Assembly: GCF_003369915.1 (NCBI RefSeq)
Contig: NC_046675.1
Location: 13,764,001-13,828,000, forward strand
Length of the DNA: 64,000 nt
From: Drosophila miranda
Taxonomy: Eukaryota; Arthropoda; Insecta; Diptera; Drosophilidae
Direction of reading: 5' to 3'
Shown one piece after another: positions 1 to 12,416 of this stretch. The translations under genes were made by a program, and so were the position numbers. The stretch's first letter is position 1, and the number at the start of each line of letters is the position of its first letter. The notes under the pieces are model-generated. The model worked only from the letters and a program-made list of their open reading frames with translations, had not been told where the DNA came from and did no database searches.

Positions 1-11
1 TGGTCGTTGGC
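1..11 (-). rRNA. 5SrRNA: 5S rRNA, first bases only (cut by window edge)
   Basis: Only the first 10 or so nucleotides of the RNA (plus-strand GGTCGTTGGC) lie in the window. Upstream flank is class A with GGAGCATTC. Confidence 0.9.
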
Positions 12-334
12 GAAAGCCTGATAGCTGAACGTGGGTTTTCCTTTGTGTTCTGCCTTCGACTGGAGCATTCAGTTTGACAAAAACTAACAATAGGATGTGT
101 TTTTAGTTCAAACGACTAGACTAGGATCTGCTGGCAGGGATTGGATGTGATATGGGGTGCCTCTATTTATGTATTTACTTAGAGAAAGAAAACCAAATGC
201 CGTTCCCCTTCGAACAAAAGTAATATACATTTTAATTTTATCCGTGTCCCTTAGCCAAAATATAATTAAAGGAAAATACAAACGAAAAAAGAAAAATAAA
301 AAATGAAAAACGAAACGAAAATACGGCAAAAGGC

Positions 335-339
335 AAAAA
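335..339 (-). terminator. Pol III T5 terminator of 5S unit 1
   Basis: Five T residues on the transcribed (minus) sense, 11-15 nt after the mature 5S end. The same run follows the other complete genes in the array. It places the end of the precursor at 135 nt. Confidence 0.85.
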
Positions 340-349
340 GTTGGTGACG

Positions 350-469
350 AAGCCAACAACACGCGGTGTTCCCAAGCGGTCCCCCATCTAAGTACTAACC
401 GCGCCCGACGCTGCTTAATTTCGGTGATCGGACGAGAACCGATGTATTCAGCGTAGTATGGTCGTTGGC
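350..469 (-). rRNA. 5SrRNA: 5S rRNA, unit 1
   Basis: Component of the large ribosomal subunit, made by RNA polymerase III. The RNA starts at 469 (GCCAACGACC...) and the mature end is at 350; the two ends pair to form helix I. A T5 terminator lies at 335-339, giving a 135-nt primary transcript, the size known for Drosophila pre-5S RNA before 3' trimming to 120 nt. Flank class A. Confidence 0.97.
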
Positions 470-807
470 GAAAGCCTGATAGCTGAACGTGGGTTTTCCT
501 TTGTGTTCTGCCTTCGACTGAAGTATTCAGTTTGACAAAAACTAACAGTAGGATGTGTTTTTAGTTCAAACGACTAGACTAGGATCTGCTGGCAGGGATT
601 GGATGTGATATGGGGTGCCTCTATTTATGCATTTACTTAGAGAAAGAAAACCAAATGCCGTTCCCCTTCGAACAAAAGTAATATACATTTTAATTTTATC
701 CATGTCCCTTAGCCAAAATATAATTAAAGGAAAATAAAAACGAAAAAAGAGAAATAAAAAATGAAAAACTAAACGAAAATACGGCAAAAGGCAAAAAGTT
801 GGTGACG

Positions 808-927
808 AAGCCAACAACACGCGGTGTTCCCAAGCGGTCCCCCATCTAAGTACTAACCGCGCCCGACGCTGCTTAATTTCGGTGATCGGACGAGAACCGA
901 TGTATTCAGCGTAGTATGGTCGTTGGC
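808..927 (-). rRNA. 5SrRNA: 5S rRNA, unit 2
   Basis: Consensus 120-nt copy, 458 bp from unit 1, flank class A with GAAGTATTC. Confidence 0.97.
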
Positions 928-1265
928 GAAAGCCTGATAGCTGAACGTGGGTTTTCCTTTGTGTTCTGCCTTCGACTGAAGTATTCAGTTTGACAAAAAC
1001 TAACAGTAGGATGTGTTTTTAGTTCAAACGACTAGACTAGGATCTGCTGGCAGGGATTGGATGTGATATGGGGTGCCTCTATTTATGCATTTACTTAGAG
1101 AAAGAAAACCAAATGCCGTTCCCCTTCGAACAAAAGTAATATACATTTTAATTTTATCCATGTCCCTTAGCCAAAATATAATTAAAGGAAAATAAAAACG
1201 AAAAAAGAGAAATAAAAAATGAAAAACTAAACGAAAATACGGCAAAAGGCAAAAAGTTGGTGACG

Positions 1266-1385
1266 AAGCCAACAACACGCGGTGTTCCCAAGCGGTCCCC
1301 CATCTAAGTACTAACCGCGCCCGACGCTGCTTAATTTCGGTGATCGGACGAGAACCGATGTATTCAGCGTAGTATGGTCGTTGGC
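1266..1385 (-). rRNA. 5SrRNA: 5S rRNA, unit 3
   Basis: Consensus copy, 458-bp unit, flank class A with GAAGTATTC. Confidence 0.97.
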
Positions 1386-1723
1386 GAAAGCCTGATAGCT
1401 GAACGTGGGTTTTCCTTTGTGTTCTGCCTTCGACTGAAGTATTCAGTTTGACAAAAACTAACAATAGGATGTGTTTTTAGTTCAAACGACTAGACTAGGA
1501 TCTGCTGGCAGGGATTGGATGTGATATGGGGTGCCTCTATTTATGTATTTACTTAGAGAAAGAAAACCAAATGCCGTTCCCCTTCGAACAAAAGTAATAT
1601 ACATTTTAATTTTATCCGTGTCCCTTAGCCAAAATATAATTAAAGGAAAATAAAAACGAAAAAAGAGAAATAAAAAATGAAAAACTAAACGAAAATACGG
1701 CAAAAGGCAAAAAGTTGGTGACG

Positions 1724-1843
1724 AAGCCAACAACACGCGGTGTTCCCAAGCGGTCCCCCATCTAAGTACTAACCGCGCCCGACGCTGCTTAATTTCGGTG
1801 ATCGGACGAGAACCGATGTATTCAGCGTAGTATGGTCGTTGGC
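1724..1843 (-). rRNA. 5SrRNA: 5S rRNA, unit 4
   Basis: Consensus copy, 458-bp unit, flank class A with GAAGTATTC. Confidence 0.97.
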
Positions 1844-2181
1844 GAAAGCCTGATAGCTGAACGTGGGTTTTCCTTTGTGTTCTGCCTTCGACTGAAGTAT
1901 TCAGTTTGACAAAAACTAACAATAGGATGTGTTTTTAGTTCAAACGACTAGACTAGGATCTGCTGGCAGGGATTGGATGTGATATGGGGTGCCTCTATTT
2001 ATGTATTTACTTAGAGAAAGAAAACCAAATGCCGTTCCCCTTCGAACAAAAGTAATATACATTTTAATTTTATCCGTGTCCCTTAGCCAAAATATAATTA
2101 AAGGAAAATAAAAACGAAAAAAGAGAAATAAAAAATGAAAAACTAAACGAAAATACGGCAAAAGGCAAAAAGTTGGTGACG

Positions 2182-2301
2182 AAGCCAACAACACGCGGTG
2201 TTCCCAAGCGGTCCCCCATCTAAGTACTAACCGCGCCCGACGCTGCTTAATTTCGGTGATCGGACGAGAACCGATGTATTCAGCGTAGTATGGTCGTTGG
2301 C
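2182..2301 (-). rRNA. 5SrRNA: 5S rRNA, unit 5
   Basis: Consensus copy, 458-bp unit; the last unit with the GAAGTATTC upstream variant. Confidence 0.97.
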
Positions 2302-2639
2302 GAAAGCCTGATAGCTGAACGTGGGTTTTCCTTTGTGTTCTGCCTTCGACTGAAGTATTCAGTTTGACAAAAACTAACAGTAGGATGTGTTTTTAGTTCA
2401 AACGACTAGACTAGGATCTGCTGGCAGGGATTGGATGTGATATGGGGTGCCTCTATTTATGCATTTACTTAGAGAAAGAAAACCAAATGCCGTTCCCCTT
2501 CGAACAAAAGTAATATACATTTTAATTTTATCCATGTCCCTTAGCCAAAATATAATTAAAGGAAAATAAAAACGAAAAAAGAGAAATAAAAAATGAAAAA
2601 CTAAACGAAAATACGGCAAAAGGCAAAAAGTTGGTGACG

Positions 2640-2759
2640 AAGCCAACAACACGCGGTGTTCCCAAGCGGTCCCCCATCTAAGTACTAACCGCGCCCGACG
2701 CTGCTTAATTTCGGTGATCGGACGAGAACCGATGTATTCAGCGTAGTATGGTCGTTGGC
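2640..2759 (-). rRNA. 5SrRNA: 5S rRNA, unit 6
   Basis: Consensus copy, 458-bp unit; first class D upstream flank and first GAAGCATTC. Confidence 0.97.
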
Positions 2760-3101
2760 GAAAGCCTGAGAGCTGAACCTTGGTTTTCCTTTGTGTTCTG
2801 CCTTCGACTGAAGCATTCAGTTTGACAAAAACTAACAATAGGATGTGTTTTTAGTTCAAACGACTAGACTAGGATCTGCTGGCAGGGATTGGATGTGATA
2901 TGGGGTGCCTCCCTCTATTTATGAATTTACTTATAGAAAGAAAACCAAATGCCGTTCCCCTTCGAACAAAAGTAATATACATTTTAATTTTATCCATGTC
3001 CCTTAGCCAAAATATAATTAAAGGAAAATAAAAACGAAAAAAGAGAAATAAAAAATGAAAAACTAAACGAAAATACGGCAAAAGGCAAAAAGTTGGTGAC
3101 G

Positions 3102-3221
3102 AAGCCAACAACACGCGGTGTTCCCAAGCGGTCCCCCATCTAAGTACTAACCGCGCCCGACGCTGCTTAATTTCGGTGATCGGACGAGAACCGATGTATT
3201 CAGCGTAGTATGGTCGTTGGC
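3102..3221 (-). rRNA. 5SrRNA: 5S rRNA, unit 7
   Basis: Consensus copy; first 462-bp unit; flank class B. Confidence 0.97.
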
Positions 3222-3563
3222 GACAGCCTGATAGCTGAACGTGGGTTTTCCTTTGTGTTCTGCCTTCGACTGAAGCATTCAGTTTGACAAAAACTAACAA
3301 TAGGATGTGTTTTTAGTTCAAACGACTAGACTAGGATCTGCTGGCAGGGATTGGATGTGATATGGGGTGCCTCCCTCTATTTATGAATTTACTTATAGAA
3401 AGAAAACCAAATGCCGTTCCCCTTCGAACAAAAGTAATATACATTTTAATTTTATCCATGTCCCTTAGCCAAAATATAATTAAAGGAAAATAAAAACGAA
3501 AAAAGAGAAATAAAAAATGAAAAACTAAACGAAAATACGGCAAAAGGCAAAAAGTTGGTGACG

Positions 3564-3683
3564 AAGCCAACAACACGCGGTGTTCCCAAGCGGTCCCCCA
3601 TCTAAGTACTAACCGCGCCCGACGCTGCTTAATTTCGGTGATCGGACGAGAACCGATGTATTCAGCGTAGTATGGTCGTTGGC
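3564..3683 (-). rRNA. 5SrRNA: 5S rRNA, unit 8
   Basis: Consensus copy, 462-bp unit, flank class B; near-identical to unit 7. Confidence 0.97.
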
Positions 3684-4021
3684 GACAGCCTGATAGCTGA
3701 ACGTGGGTTTTCCTTTGTGTTCTGCCTTCGACTGAAGCATTCAGTTTGACAAAAACTAACAATAGGATGTGTTTTTAGTTCAAACGACTAGACTAGGATC
3801 TGCTGGCAGGGATTGGATGTGATATGGGGTGCCTCTATTTATGAATTTACTTAGAGAAAGAAAACCAAATGCCGTTCCCCTTCGAACAAAAGTAATATAC
3901 ATTTTAATTTTATCCATGTCCCTTAGCCAAAATATAATTAAAGGAAAATAAAAACGAAAAAAGAGAAATAAAAAATGAAAAACTAAACGAAAATACGGCA
4001 AAAGGCAAAAAGTTGGTGACG

Positions 4022-4141
4022 AAGCCAACAACACGCGGTGTTCCCAAGCGGTCCCCCATCTAAGTACTAACCGCGCCCGACGCTGCTTAATTTCGGTGAT
4101 CGGACGAGAACCGATGTATTCAGCGTAGTATGGTCGTTGGC
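4022..4141 (-). rRNA. 5SrRNA: 5S rRNA, unit 9
   Basis: Consensus copy, 458-bp unit, flank class C. Confidence 0.97.
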
Positions 4142-4479
4142 GAAAACCTGATAGCTGAACGTGGGTTTTCCTTTGTGTTCTGCCTTCGACTGAAGCATTC
4201 AGTTTGACAAAAACTAACAATAGGATGTGTTTTTAGTTCAAACGACTAGACTAGGATCTGCTGGCAGGGATTGGATGTGATATGGGGTGCCTCTATTTAT
4301 GAATTTACTTAGAGAAAGAAAACCAAATGCCGTTCCCCTTCGAACAAAAGTAATATACATTTTAATTTTATCCATGTCCCTTAGCCAAAATATAATTAAA
4401 GGAAAATAAAAACGAAAAAAGAGAAATAAAAAATGAAAAACTAAACGAAAATACGGCAAAAGGCAAAAAGTTGGTGACG

Positions 4480-4599
4480 AAGCCAACAACACGCGGTGTT
4501 CCCAAGCGGTCCCCCATCTAAGTACTAACCGCGCCCGACGCTGCTTAATTTCGGTGATCGGACGAGAACCGATGTATTCAGCGTAGTATGGTCGTTGGC
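4480..4599 (-). rRNA. 5SrRNA: 5S rRNA, unit 10
   Basis: Consensus copy, 458-bp unit, flank class B. Confidence 0.97.
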
Positions 4600-4941
4600 G
4601 ACAGCCTGATAGCTGAACGTGGGTTTTCCTTTGTGTTCTGCCTTCGACTGAAGCATTCAGTTTGACAAAAACTAACAATAGGATGTGTTTTTAGTTCAAA
4701 CGACTAGACTAGGATCTGCTGGCAGGGATTGGATGTGATATGGGGTGCCTCCCTCTATTTATGAATTTACTTATAGAAAGAAAACCAAATGCCGTTCCCC
4801 TTCGAAAAAAAGTAATATACATTTTAATTTTATCCATGTCTCTTAGCCAAAATATAATTAAAGGAAAATAAAAACGAAAAAAGAGAAATAAAAAATGAAA
4901 AACTAAACGAAAATACGGCAAAAGGCAAAAAGTTGGTGACG

Positions 4942-5061
4942 AAGCCAACAACACGCGGTGTTCCCAAGCGGTCCCCCATCTAAGTACTAACCGCGCCCGA
5001 CGCTGCTTAATTTCGGTGATCGGACGAGAACCGATGTATTCAGCGTAGTATGGTCGTTGGC
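4942..5061 (-). rRNA. 5SrRNA: 5S rRNA, unit 11
   Basis: Consensus copy, 462-bp unit, flank class B; its spacer has TCGAAAAAAAG where most units have TCGAACAAAAG. Confidence 0.97.
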
Positions 5062-5403
5062 GACAGCCTGATAGCTGAACGTGGGTTTTCCTTTGTGTTC
5101 TGCCTTCGACTGAAGCATTCAGTTTGACAAAAACTAACAATAGGATGTGTTTTTAGTTCAAACGACTAGACTAGGATCTGCTGGCAGGGATTGGATGTGA
5201 TATGGGGTGCCTCCCTCTATTTATGAATTTACTTATAGAAAGAAAACCAAATGCCGTTCCCCTTCGAACAAAAGTAATATACATTTTAATTTTATCCATG
5301 TCCCTTAGCCAAAATATAATTAAAGGAAAATAAAAACGAAAAAAGAGAAATAAAAAATGAAAAACTAAACGAAAATACGGCAAAAGGCAAAAAGTTGGTG
5401 ACG

Positions 5404-5523
5404 AAGCCAACAACACGCGGTGTTCCCAAGCGGTCCCCCATCTAAGTACTAACCGCGCCCGACGCTGCTTAATTTCGGTGATCGGACGAGAACCGATGTA
5501 TTCAGCGTAGTATGGTCGTTGGC
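5404..5523 (-). rRNA. 5SrRNA: 5S rRNA, unit 12
   Basis: Consensus copy, 462-bp unit, flank class B. Confidence 0.97.
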
Positions 5524-5865
5524 GACAGCCTGATAGCTGAACGTGGGTTTTCCTTTGTGTTCTGCCTTCGACTGAAGCATTCAGTTTGACAAAAACTAAC
5601 AATAGGATGTGTTTTTAGTTCAAACGACTAGACTAGGATCTGCTGGCAGGGATTGGATGTGATATGGGGTGCCTCCCTCTATTTATGAATTTACTTATAG
5701 AAAGAAAACCAAATGCCGTTCCCCTTCGAACAAAAGTAATATACATTTTAATTTTATCCATGTCCCTTAGCCAAAATATAATTAAAGGAAAATAAAAACG
5801 AAAAAAGAGAAATAAAAAATGAAAAACTAAACGAAAATACGGCAAAAGGCAAAAAGTTGGTGACG

Positions 5866-5985
5866 AAGCCAACAACACGCGGTGTTCCCAAGCGGTCCCC
5901 CATCTAAGTACTAACCGCGCCCGACGCTGCTTAATTTCGGTGATCGGACGAGAACCGATGTATTCAGCGTAGTATGGTCGTTGGC
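5866..5985 (-). rRNA. 5SrRNA: 5S rRNA, unit 13
   Basis: Consensus copy, 462-bp unit, flank class C. Confidence 0.97.
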
Positions 5986-6323
5986 GAAAACCTGATAGCT
6001 GAACGTGGGTTTTCCTTTGTGTTCTGCCTTCGACTGAAGCATTCAGTTTGACAAAAACTAACAATAGGATGTGTTTTTAGTTCAAACGACTAGACTAGGA
6101 TCTGCTGGCAGGGATTGGATGTGATATGGGGTGCCTCTATTTATGAATTTACTTAGAGAAAGAAAACCAAATGCCGTTCCCCTTCGAACAAAAGTAATAT
6201 ACATTTTAATTTTATCCATGTCCCTTAGCCAAAATATAATTAAAGGAAAATAAAAACGAAAAAAGAGAAATAAAAAATGAAAAACTAAACGAAAATACGG
6301 CAAAAGGCAAAAAGTTGGTGACG

Positions 6324-6443
6324 AAGCCAACAACACGCGGTGTTCCCAAGCGGTCCCCCATCTAAGTACTAACCGCGCCCGACGCTGCTTAATTTCGGTG
6401 ATCGGACGAGAACCGATGTATTCAGCGTAGTATGGTCGTTGGC
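6324..6443 (-). rRNA. 5SrRNA: 5S rRNA, unit 14
   Basis: Consensus copy, 458-bp unit, flank class A with GAAGCATTC. Confidence 0.97.
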
Positions 6444-6785
6444 GAAAGCCTGATAGCTGAACGTGGGTTTTCCTTTGTGTTCTGCCTTCGACTGAAGCAT
6501 TCAGTTTGACAAAAACTAACAATAGGATGTGTTTTTAGTTCAAACGACTAGACTAGGATCTGCTGGCAGGGATTGGATGTGATATGGGGTGCCTCCCTCT
6601 ATTTATGAATTTACTTATAGAAAGAAAACCAAATGCCGTTCCCCTTCGAAAAAAAGTAATATACATTTTAATTTTATCCATGTCTCTTAGCCAAAATATA
6701 ATTAAAGGAAAATAAAAACGAAAAAAGAGAAATAAAAAATGAAAAACTAAACGAAAATACGGCAAAAGGCAAAAAGTTGGTGACG

Positions 6786-6905
6786 AAGCCAACAACACGC
6801 GGTGTTCCCAAGCGGTCCCCCATCTAAGTACTAACCGCGCCCGACGCTGCTTAATTTCGGTGATCGGACGAGAACCGATGTATTCAGCGTAGTATGGTCG
6901 TTGGC
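6786..6905 (-). rRNA. 5SrRNA: 5S rRNA, unit 15
   Basis: Consensus copy, 462-bp unit with the TCGAAAAAAAG spacer variant, flank class A. Confidence 0.97.
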
Positions 6906-7247
6906 GAAAGCCTGATAGCTGAACGTGGGTTTTCCTTTGTGTTCTGCCTTCGACTGAAGCATTCAGTTTGACAAAAACTAACAATAGGATGTGTTTTTAG
7001 TTCAAACGACTTGACTAGGATCTGCTGGCAGGGATTGGATGTGATATGGGGTGCCTCCCTCTATTTATGAATTTACTTATAGAAAGAAAACCAAATGCCG
7101 TTCCCCTTCGAAAAAAAGTAATATACATTTTAATTTTATCCATTTCCCTTAGCCAAAATATAATTAAAGGAAAATAAAAACGAAAAAAGAGAAATAAAAA
7201 ATGAAAAACTAAACGAAAATACGGCAAAAGGCAAAAAGTTGGTGACG

Positions 7248-7367
7248 AAGCCAACAACACGCGGTGTTCCCAAGCGGTCCCCCATCTAAGTACTAACCGC
7301 GCCCGACGCTGCTTAATTTCGGTGATCGGACGAGAACCGATGTATTCAGCGTAGTATGGTCGTTGGC
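7248..7367 (-). rRNA. 5SrRNA: 5S rRNA, unit 16
   Basis: Consensus copy, 462-bp unit, flank class C; private spacer changes (ACTTGACTAGG, CCATTTCCC and GACAAGAAC). Confidence 0.97.
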
Positions 7368-7709
7368 GAAAACCTGATAGCTGAACGTGGGTTTTCCTTT
7401 GTGTTCTGCCTTCGACTGAAGCATTCAGTTTGACAAGAACTAACAATAGGATGTGTTTTTAGTTCAAACGACTAGACTAGGATCTGCTGGCAGGGATTGG
7501 ATGTGATATGGGGTGCCTCCCTCTATTTATGAATTTACTTATAGAAAGAAAACCAAATGCCGTTCCCCTTCGAACAAAAGTAATATACATTTTAATTTTA
7601 TCCATGTCCCTTAGCCAAAATATAATTAAAGGAAAATAAAAACGAAAAAAGAGAAATAAAAAATGAAAAACTAAACGAAAATACGGCAAAAGGCAAAAAG
7701 TTGGTGACG

Positions 7710-7829
7710 AAGCCAACAACACGCGGTGTTCCCAAGCGGTCCCCCATCTAAGTACTAACCGCGCCCGACGCTGCTTAATTTCGGTGATCGGACGAGAACC
7801 GATGTATTCAGCGTAGTATGGTCGTTGGC
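7710..7829 (-). rRNA. 5SrRNA: 5S rRNA, unit 17
   Basis: Consensus copy, 462-bp unit, flank class D. Confidence 0.97.
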
Positions 7830-8167
7830 GAAAGCCTGAGAGCTGAACCTTGGTTTTCCTTTGTGTTCTGCCTTCGACTGAAGCATTCAGTTTGACAAAA
7901 ACTAACAATAGGATGTGTTTTTAGTTCAAACGACTAGACTAGGATCTGCTGGCAGGGATTGGATGTGATATGGGGTGCCTCTATTTATGAATTTACTTAG
8001 AGAAAGAAAACCAAATGCCGTTCCCCTTCGAACAAAAGTAATATACATTTTAATTTTATCCATGTCCCTTAGCCAAAATATAATTAAAGGAAAATAAAAA
8101 CGAAAAAAGAGAAATAAAAAATGAAAAACTAAACGAAAATACGGCAAAAGGCAAAAAGTTGGTGACG

Positions 8168-8287
8168 AAGCCAACAACACGCGGTGTTCCCAAGCGGTCC
8201 CCCATCTAAGTACTAACCGCGCCCGACGCTGCTTAATTTCGGTGATCGGACGAGAACCGATGTATTCAGCGTAGTATGGTCGTTGGC
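8168..8287 (-). rRNA. 5SrRNA: 5S rRNA, unit 18
   Basis: Consensus copy, 458-bp unit, flank class A. Confidence 0.97.
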
Positions 8288-8629
8288 GAAAGCCTGATAG
8301 CTGAACGTGGGTTTTCCTTTGTGTTCTGCCTTCGACTGAAGCATTCAGTTTGACAAAAACTAACAATAGGATGTGTTTTTAGTTCAAACGACTAGACTAG
8401 GATCTGCTGGCAGGGATTGGATGTGATATGGGGTGCCTCCCTCTATTTATGAATTTACTTATAGAAAGAAAACCAAATGCCGTTCCCCTTCGAAAAAAAG
8501 TAATATACATTTTAATTTTATCCATGTCCCTTAGCCAAAATATAATTAAAGGAAAATAAAAACGAAAAAAGAGAAATAAAAAATGAAAAACTAAACGAAA
8601 ATACGGCAAAAGGCAAAAATTTGGTGACG

Positions 8630-8749
8630 AAGCCAACAACACGCGGTGTTCCCAAGCGGTCCCCCATCTAAGTACTAACCGCGCCCGACGCTGCTTAATT
8701 TCGGTGATCGGACGAGAACCGATGTATTCAGCGTAGTATGGTCGTTGGC
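8630..8749 (-). rRNA. 5SrRNA: 5S rRNA, unit 19
   Basis: Consensus copy, 462-bp unit, flank class D. A base change beside the terminator (AAAAATTTGG for AAAAAGTTGG) leaves the T5 run intact. Confidence 0.97.
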
Positions 8750-9087
8750 GAAAGCCTGAGAGCTGAACCTTGGTTTTCCTTTGTGTTCTGCCTTCGACTG
8801 AAGCATTCAGTTTGACAAAAACTAACAATAGGATGTGTTTTTAGTTCAAACGACTAGACTAGGATCTGCTGGCAGGGATTGGATGTGATATGGGGTGCCT
8901 CTATTTATGAATTTACTTAGAGAAAGAAAACCAAATGCCGTTCCCCTTCGAACAAAAGTAATATACATTTTAATTTTATCCATGTCCCTTAGCCAAAATA
9001 TAATTAAAGGAAAATAAAAACGAAAAAAGAGAAATAAAAAATGAAAAACTAAACGAAAATACGGCAAAAGGCAAAAAGTTGGTGACG

Positions 9088-9207
9088 AAGCCAACAACAC
9101 GCGGTGTTCCCAAGCGGTCCCCCATCTAAGTACTAACCGCGCCCGACGCTGCTTAATTTCGGTGATCGGACGAGAACCGATGTATTCAGCGTAGTATGGT
9201 CGTTGGC
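9088..9207 (-). rRNA. 5SrRNA: 5S rRNA, unit 20
   Basis: Consensus copy, 458-bp unit, flank class D with GGAGCATTC. Confidence 0.97.
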
Positions 9208-9544
9208 GAAAGCCTGAGAGCTGAACCTTGGTTTTCCTTTGTGTTCTGCCTTCGACTGGAGCATTCAGTTTGACAAAAACTAACAATAGGATGTGTTTTT
9301 AGTTCAAACGACTAGACTAGGATCTGCTGGCAGGGATTGGATGTGATATGGGTGCCTCTATTTATGAATTTACTTAGAGAAAGAAAACCAAATGCCGTTC
9401 CCCTTCGAACAAAAGTAATATACATTTTAATTTTATCCATGTCCCTTAGCCAAAATATAATTAAAGGAAAATAAAAACGAAAAAAGAGAAATAAAAAATG
9501 AAAAACTAAACGAAAATACGGCAAAAGGCAAAAAGTTGGTGACG

Positions 9545-9664
9545 AAGACAACAACACGCGGTGTTCCCAAGCGGTCCCCCATCTAAGTACTAACCGCGCC
9601 CGACGCTGTTTAATTTCGGTGATCGGACGAGAACCGATGTATTCAGCGTAGTATGGTCGTTGGC
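9545..9664 (-). rRNA. 5SrRNA: 5S rRNA variant, unit 21 (two substitutions)
   Basis: Full-length copy with two changes from the array consensus: G56 to A, in the internal-promoter region, and G117 to T, which breaks the C2-G117 pair of helix I. The unit is 457 bp because one G is missing from the spacer. It opens the 7-unit block repeated at units 28-34. It could be a variant 5S or a pseudogene; expression cannot be judged from sequence. Confidence 0.92.
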
Positions 9665-10002
9665 GAAAGCCTGATAGCTGAACGTGGGTTTTCCTTTGTG
9701 TTCTGCCTTCGACTGAAGCATTCAGTTTGACAAAAACTAACAATAGGATGTGTTTTTAGTTCAAACGACTAGACTAGGATCTGCTGGCAGGGATTGGATG
9801 TGATATGGGGTGCCTCTATTTATGAATTTACTTAGAGAAAGAAAACCAAATGCCGTTCCCCTTCGAACAAAAGTAATATACATTTTAATTTTATCCATGT
9901 CCCTTAGCCAAAATATAATTAAAGGAAAATAAAAACGAAAAAAGAGAAATAAAAAATGAAAAACTAAACGAAAATACGGCAAAAGGCAAAAAGTTGGTGA
10001 CG

Positions 10003-10122
10003 AAGCCAACAACACGCGGTGTTCCCAAGCGGTCCCCCATCTAAGTACTAACCGCGCCCGACGCTGCTTAATTTCGGTGATCGGACGAGAACCGATGTAT
10101 TCAGCGTAGTATGGTCGTTGGC
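10003..10122 (-). rRNA. 5SrRNA: 5S rRNA, unit 22
   Basis: Consensus copy, 458-bp unit, flank class D with GGAGCATTC; counterpart of unit 29. Confidence 0.97.
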
Positions 10123-10460
10123 GAAAGCCTGAGAGCTGAACCTTGGTTTTCCTTTGTGTTCTGCCTTCGACTGGAGCATTCAGTTTGACAAAAACTAACA
10201 ATAGGATGTGTTTTTAGTTCAAACGACTAGACTAGGATCTGCTGGCAGGGATTGGATGTGATATGGGGTGCCTCTATTTATGAATTTACTTAGAGAAAGA
10301 AAACCAAATGCCGTTCCCCTTCGAACAAAAGTAATATACATTTTAATTTTATCCATGTCCCTTAGCCAAAATATAATTAAAGGAAAATAAAAACGAAAAA
10401 AGAGAAATAAAAAATGAAAAACTAAACGAAAATACGGCAAAAGGCAAAAAGTTGGTGACG

Positions 10461-10580
10461 AAGCCAACAACACGCGGTGTTCCCAAGCGGTCCCCCATCT
10501 AAGTACTAACCGCGCCCGACGCTGCTTAATTTCGGTGATCGGACGAGAACCGATGTATTCAGCGTAGTATGGTCGTTGGC
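10461..10580 (-). rRNA. 5SrRNA: 5S rRNA, unit 23
   Basis: Consensus copy, 458-bp unit, flank class A; counterpart of unit 30. Confidence 0.97.
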
Positions 10581-10918
10581 GAAAGCCTGATAGCTGAACG
10601 TGGGTTTTCCTTTGTGTTCTGCCTTCGACTGAAGCATTCAGTTTGACAAAAACTAACAATAGGATGTGTTTTTAGTTCAAACGACTAGACTAGGATCTGC
10701 TGGCAGGGATTGGATGTGATATGGGGTGCCTCTATTTATGAATTTACTTAGAGAAAGAAAACCAAATGCCGTTCCCCTTCGAACAAAAGTAATATACATT
10801 TTAATTTTATCCATGTCCCTTAGCCAAAATATAATTAAAGGAAAATAAAAACGAAAAAAGAGAAATAAAAAATGAAAAACTAAACGAAAATACGGCAAAA
10901 GGCAAAAAGTTGGTGACG

Positions 10919-11038
10919 AAGCCAACAACACGCGGTGTTCCCAAGCGGTCCCCCATCTAAGTACTAACCGCGCCCGACGCTGCTTAATTTCGGTGATCGG
11001 ACGAGAACCGATGTATTCAGCGTAGTATGGTCGTTGGC
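10919..11038 (-). rRNA. 5SrRNA: 5S rRNA, unit 24
   Basis: Consensus copy, 458-bp unit, flank class A; counterpart of unit 31. Confidence 0.97.
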
Positions 11039-11380
11039 GAAAGCCTGATAGCTGAACGTGGGTTTTCCTTTGTGTTCTGCCTTCGACTGAAGCATTCAGT
11101 TTGACAAAAACTAACAATAGGATGTGTTTTTAGTTCAAACGACTAGACTAGGATCTGCTGGCAGGGATTGGATGTGATATGGGGTGCCTCCCTCTATTTA
11201 TGAATTTACTTATAGAAAGAAAACCAAATGCCGTTCCCCTTCGAACAAAAGTAATATACATTTTAATTTTATCCATGTCCCTTAGCCAAAATATAATTAA
11301 AGGAAAATAAAAACGAAAAAAGAAAAATAAAAAATGAAAAACTAAACGAAAATACGGCAAAAGGCAAAAAGTTGGTGACG

Positions 11381-11500
11381 AAGCCAACAACACGCGGTGT
11401 TCCCAAGCGGTCCCCCATCTAAGTACTAACCGCGCCCGACGCTGCTTAATTTCGGTGATCGGACGAGAACCGATGTATTCAGCGTAGTATGGTCGTTGGC
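11381..11500 (-). rRNA. 5SrRNA: 5S rRNA, unit 25
   Basis: Consensus copy, 462-bp unit with the spacer variant AAAGAAAAATAAA, shared with unit 32; flank class A. Confidence 0.97.
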
Positions 11501-11838
11501 GAAAGCCTGATAGCTGAACGTGGGTTTTCCTTTGTGTTCTGCCTTCGACTGAAGCATTCAGTTTGACAAAAACTAACAATAGGATGTGTTTTTAGTTCAA
11601 ACGACTAGACTAGGATCTGCTGGCAGGGATTGGATGTGATATGGGGTGCCTCTATTTATGAATTTACTTAGAGAAAGAAAACCAAATGCCGTTCCCCTTC
11701 GAACAAAAGTAATATACATTTTAATTTTATCCATGTCCCTTAGCCAAAATATAATTAAAGGAAAATAAAAACGAAAAAAGAGAAATAAAAAATGAAAAAC
11801 TAAACGAAAATACGGCAAAAGGCAAAAAGTTGGTGACG

Positions 11839-11958
11839 AAGCCAACAACACGCGGTGTTCCCAAGCGGTCCCCCATCTAAGTACTAACCGCGCCCGACGC
11901 TGCTTAATTTCGGTGATCGGACGAGAACCGATGTATTCAGCGTAGTATGGTCGTTGGC
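11839..11958 (-). rRNA. 5SrRNA: 5S rRNA, unit 26
   Basis: Consensus copy, 458-bp unit, flank class D; counterpart of unit 33. Confidence 0.97.
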
Positions 11959-12296
11959 GAAAGCCTGAGAGCTGAACCTTGGTTTTCCTTTGTGTTCTGC
12001 CTTCGACTGGAGCATTCAGTTTGACAAAAACTAACAATAGGATGTGTTTTTAGTTCAAACGACTAGACTAGGATCAGCTGGCAGGGATTGGATGTGATAT
12101 GGGGTGCCTCTATTTATGAATTTACTTAGAGAAAGAAAACCAAATGCCGTTCCCCTTCGAACAAAAGTAATATACATTTTAATTTTATCCATGTCCCTTA
12201 GCCAAAATATAATTAAAGGAAAATAAAAACGAAAAAAGAGAAATAAAAAATGAAAAACTAAACGAAAATACGGCAAAAGGCAAAAAGTTGGTGACG

Positions 12297-12416
12297 AAGC
12301 CAACAACACGCGGTGTTCCCAAGCGGTCCCCCATCTAAGTACTAACCGCGCCCGACGCTGCTTAATTTCGGTGATCGGACGAGAACCGATGTATTCAGCG
12401 TAGTATGGTCGTTGGC
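12297..12416 (-). rRNA. 5SrRNA: 5S rRNA, unit 27
   Basis: Consensus copy, 458-bp unit, flank class A; spacer has GGATCAGCTGG, shared with units 34 and 36. Confidence 0.97.
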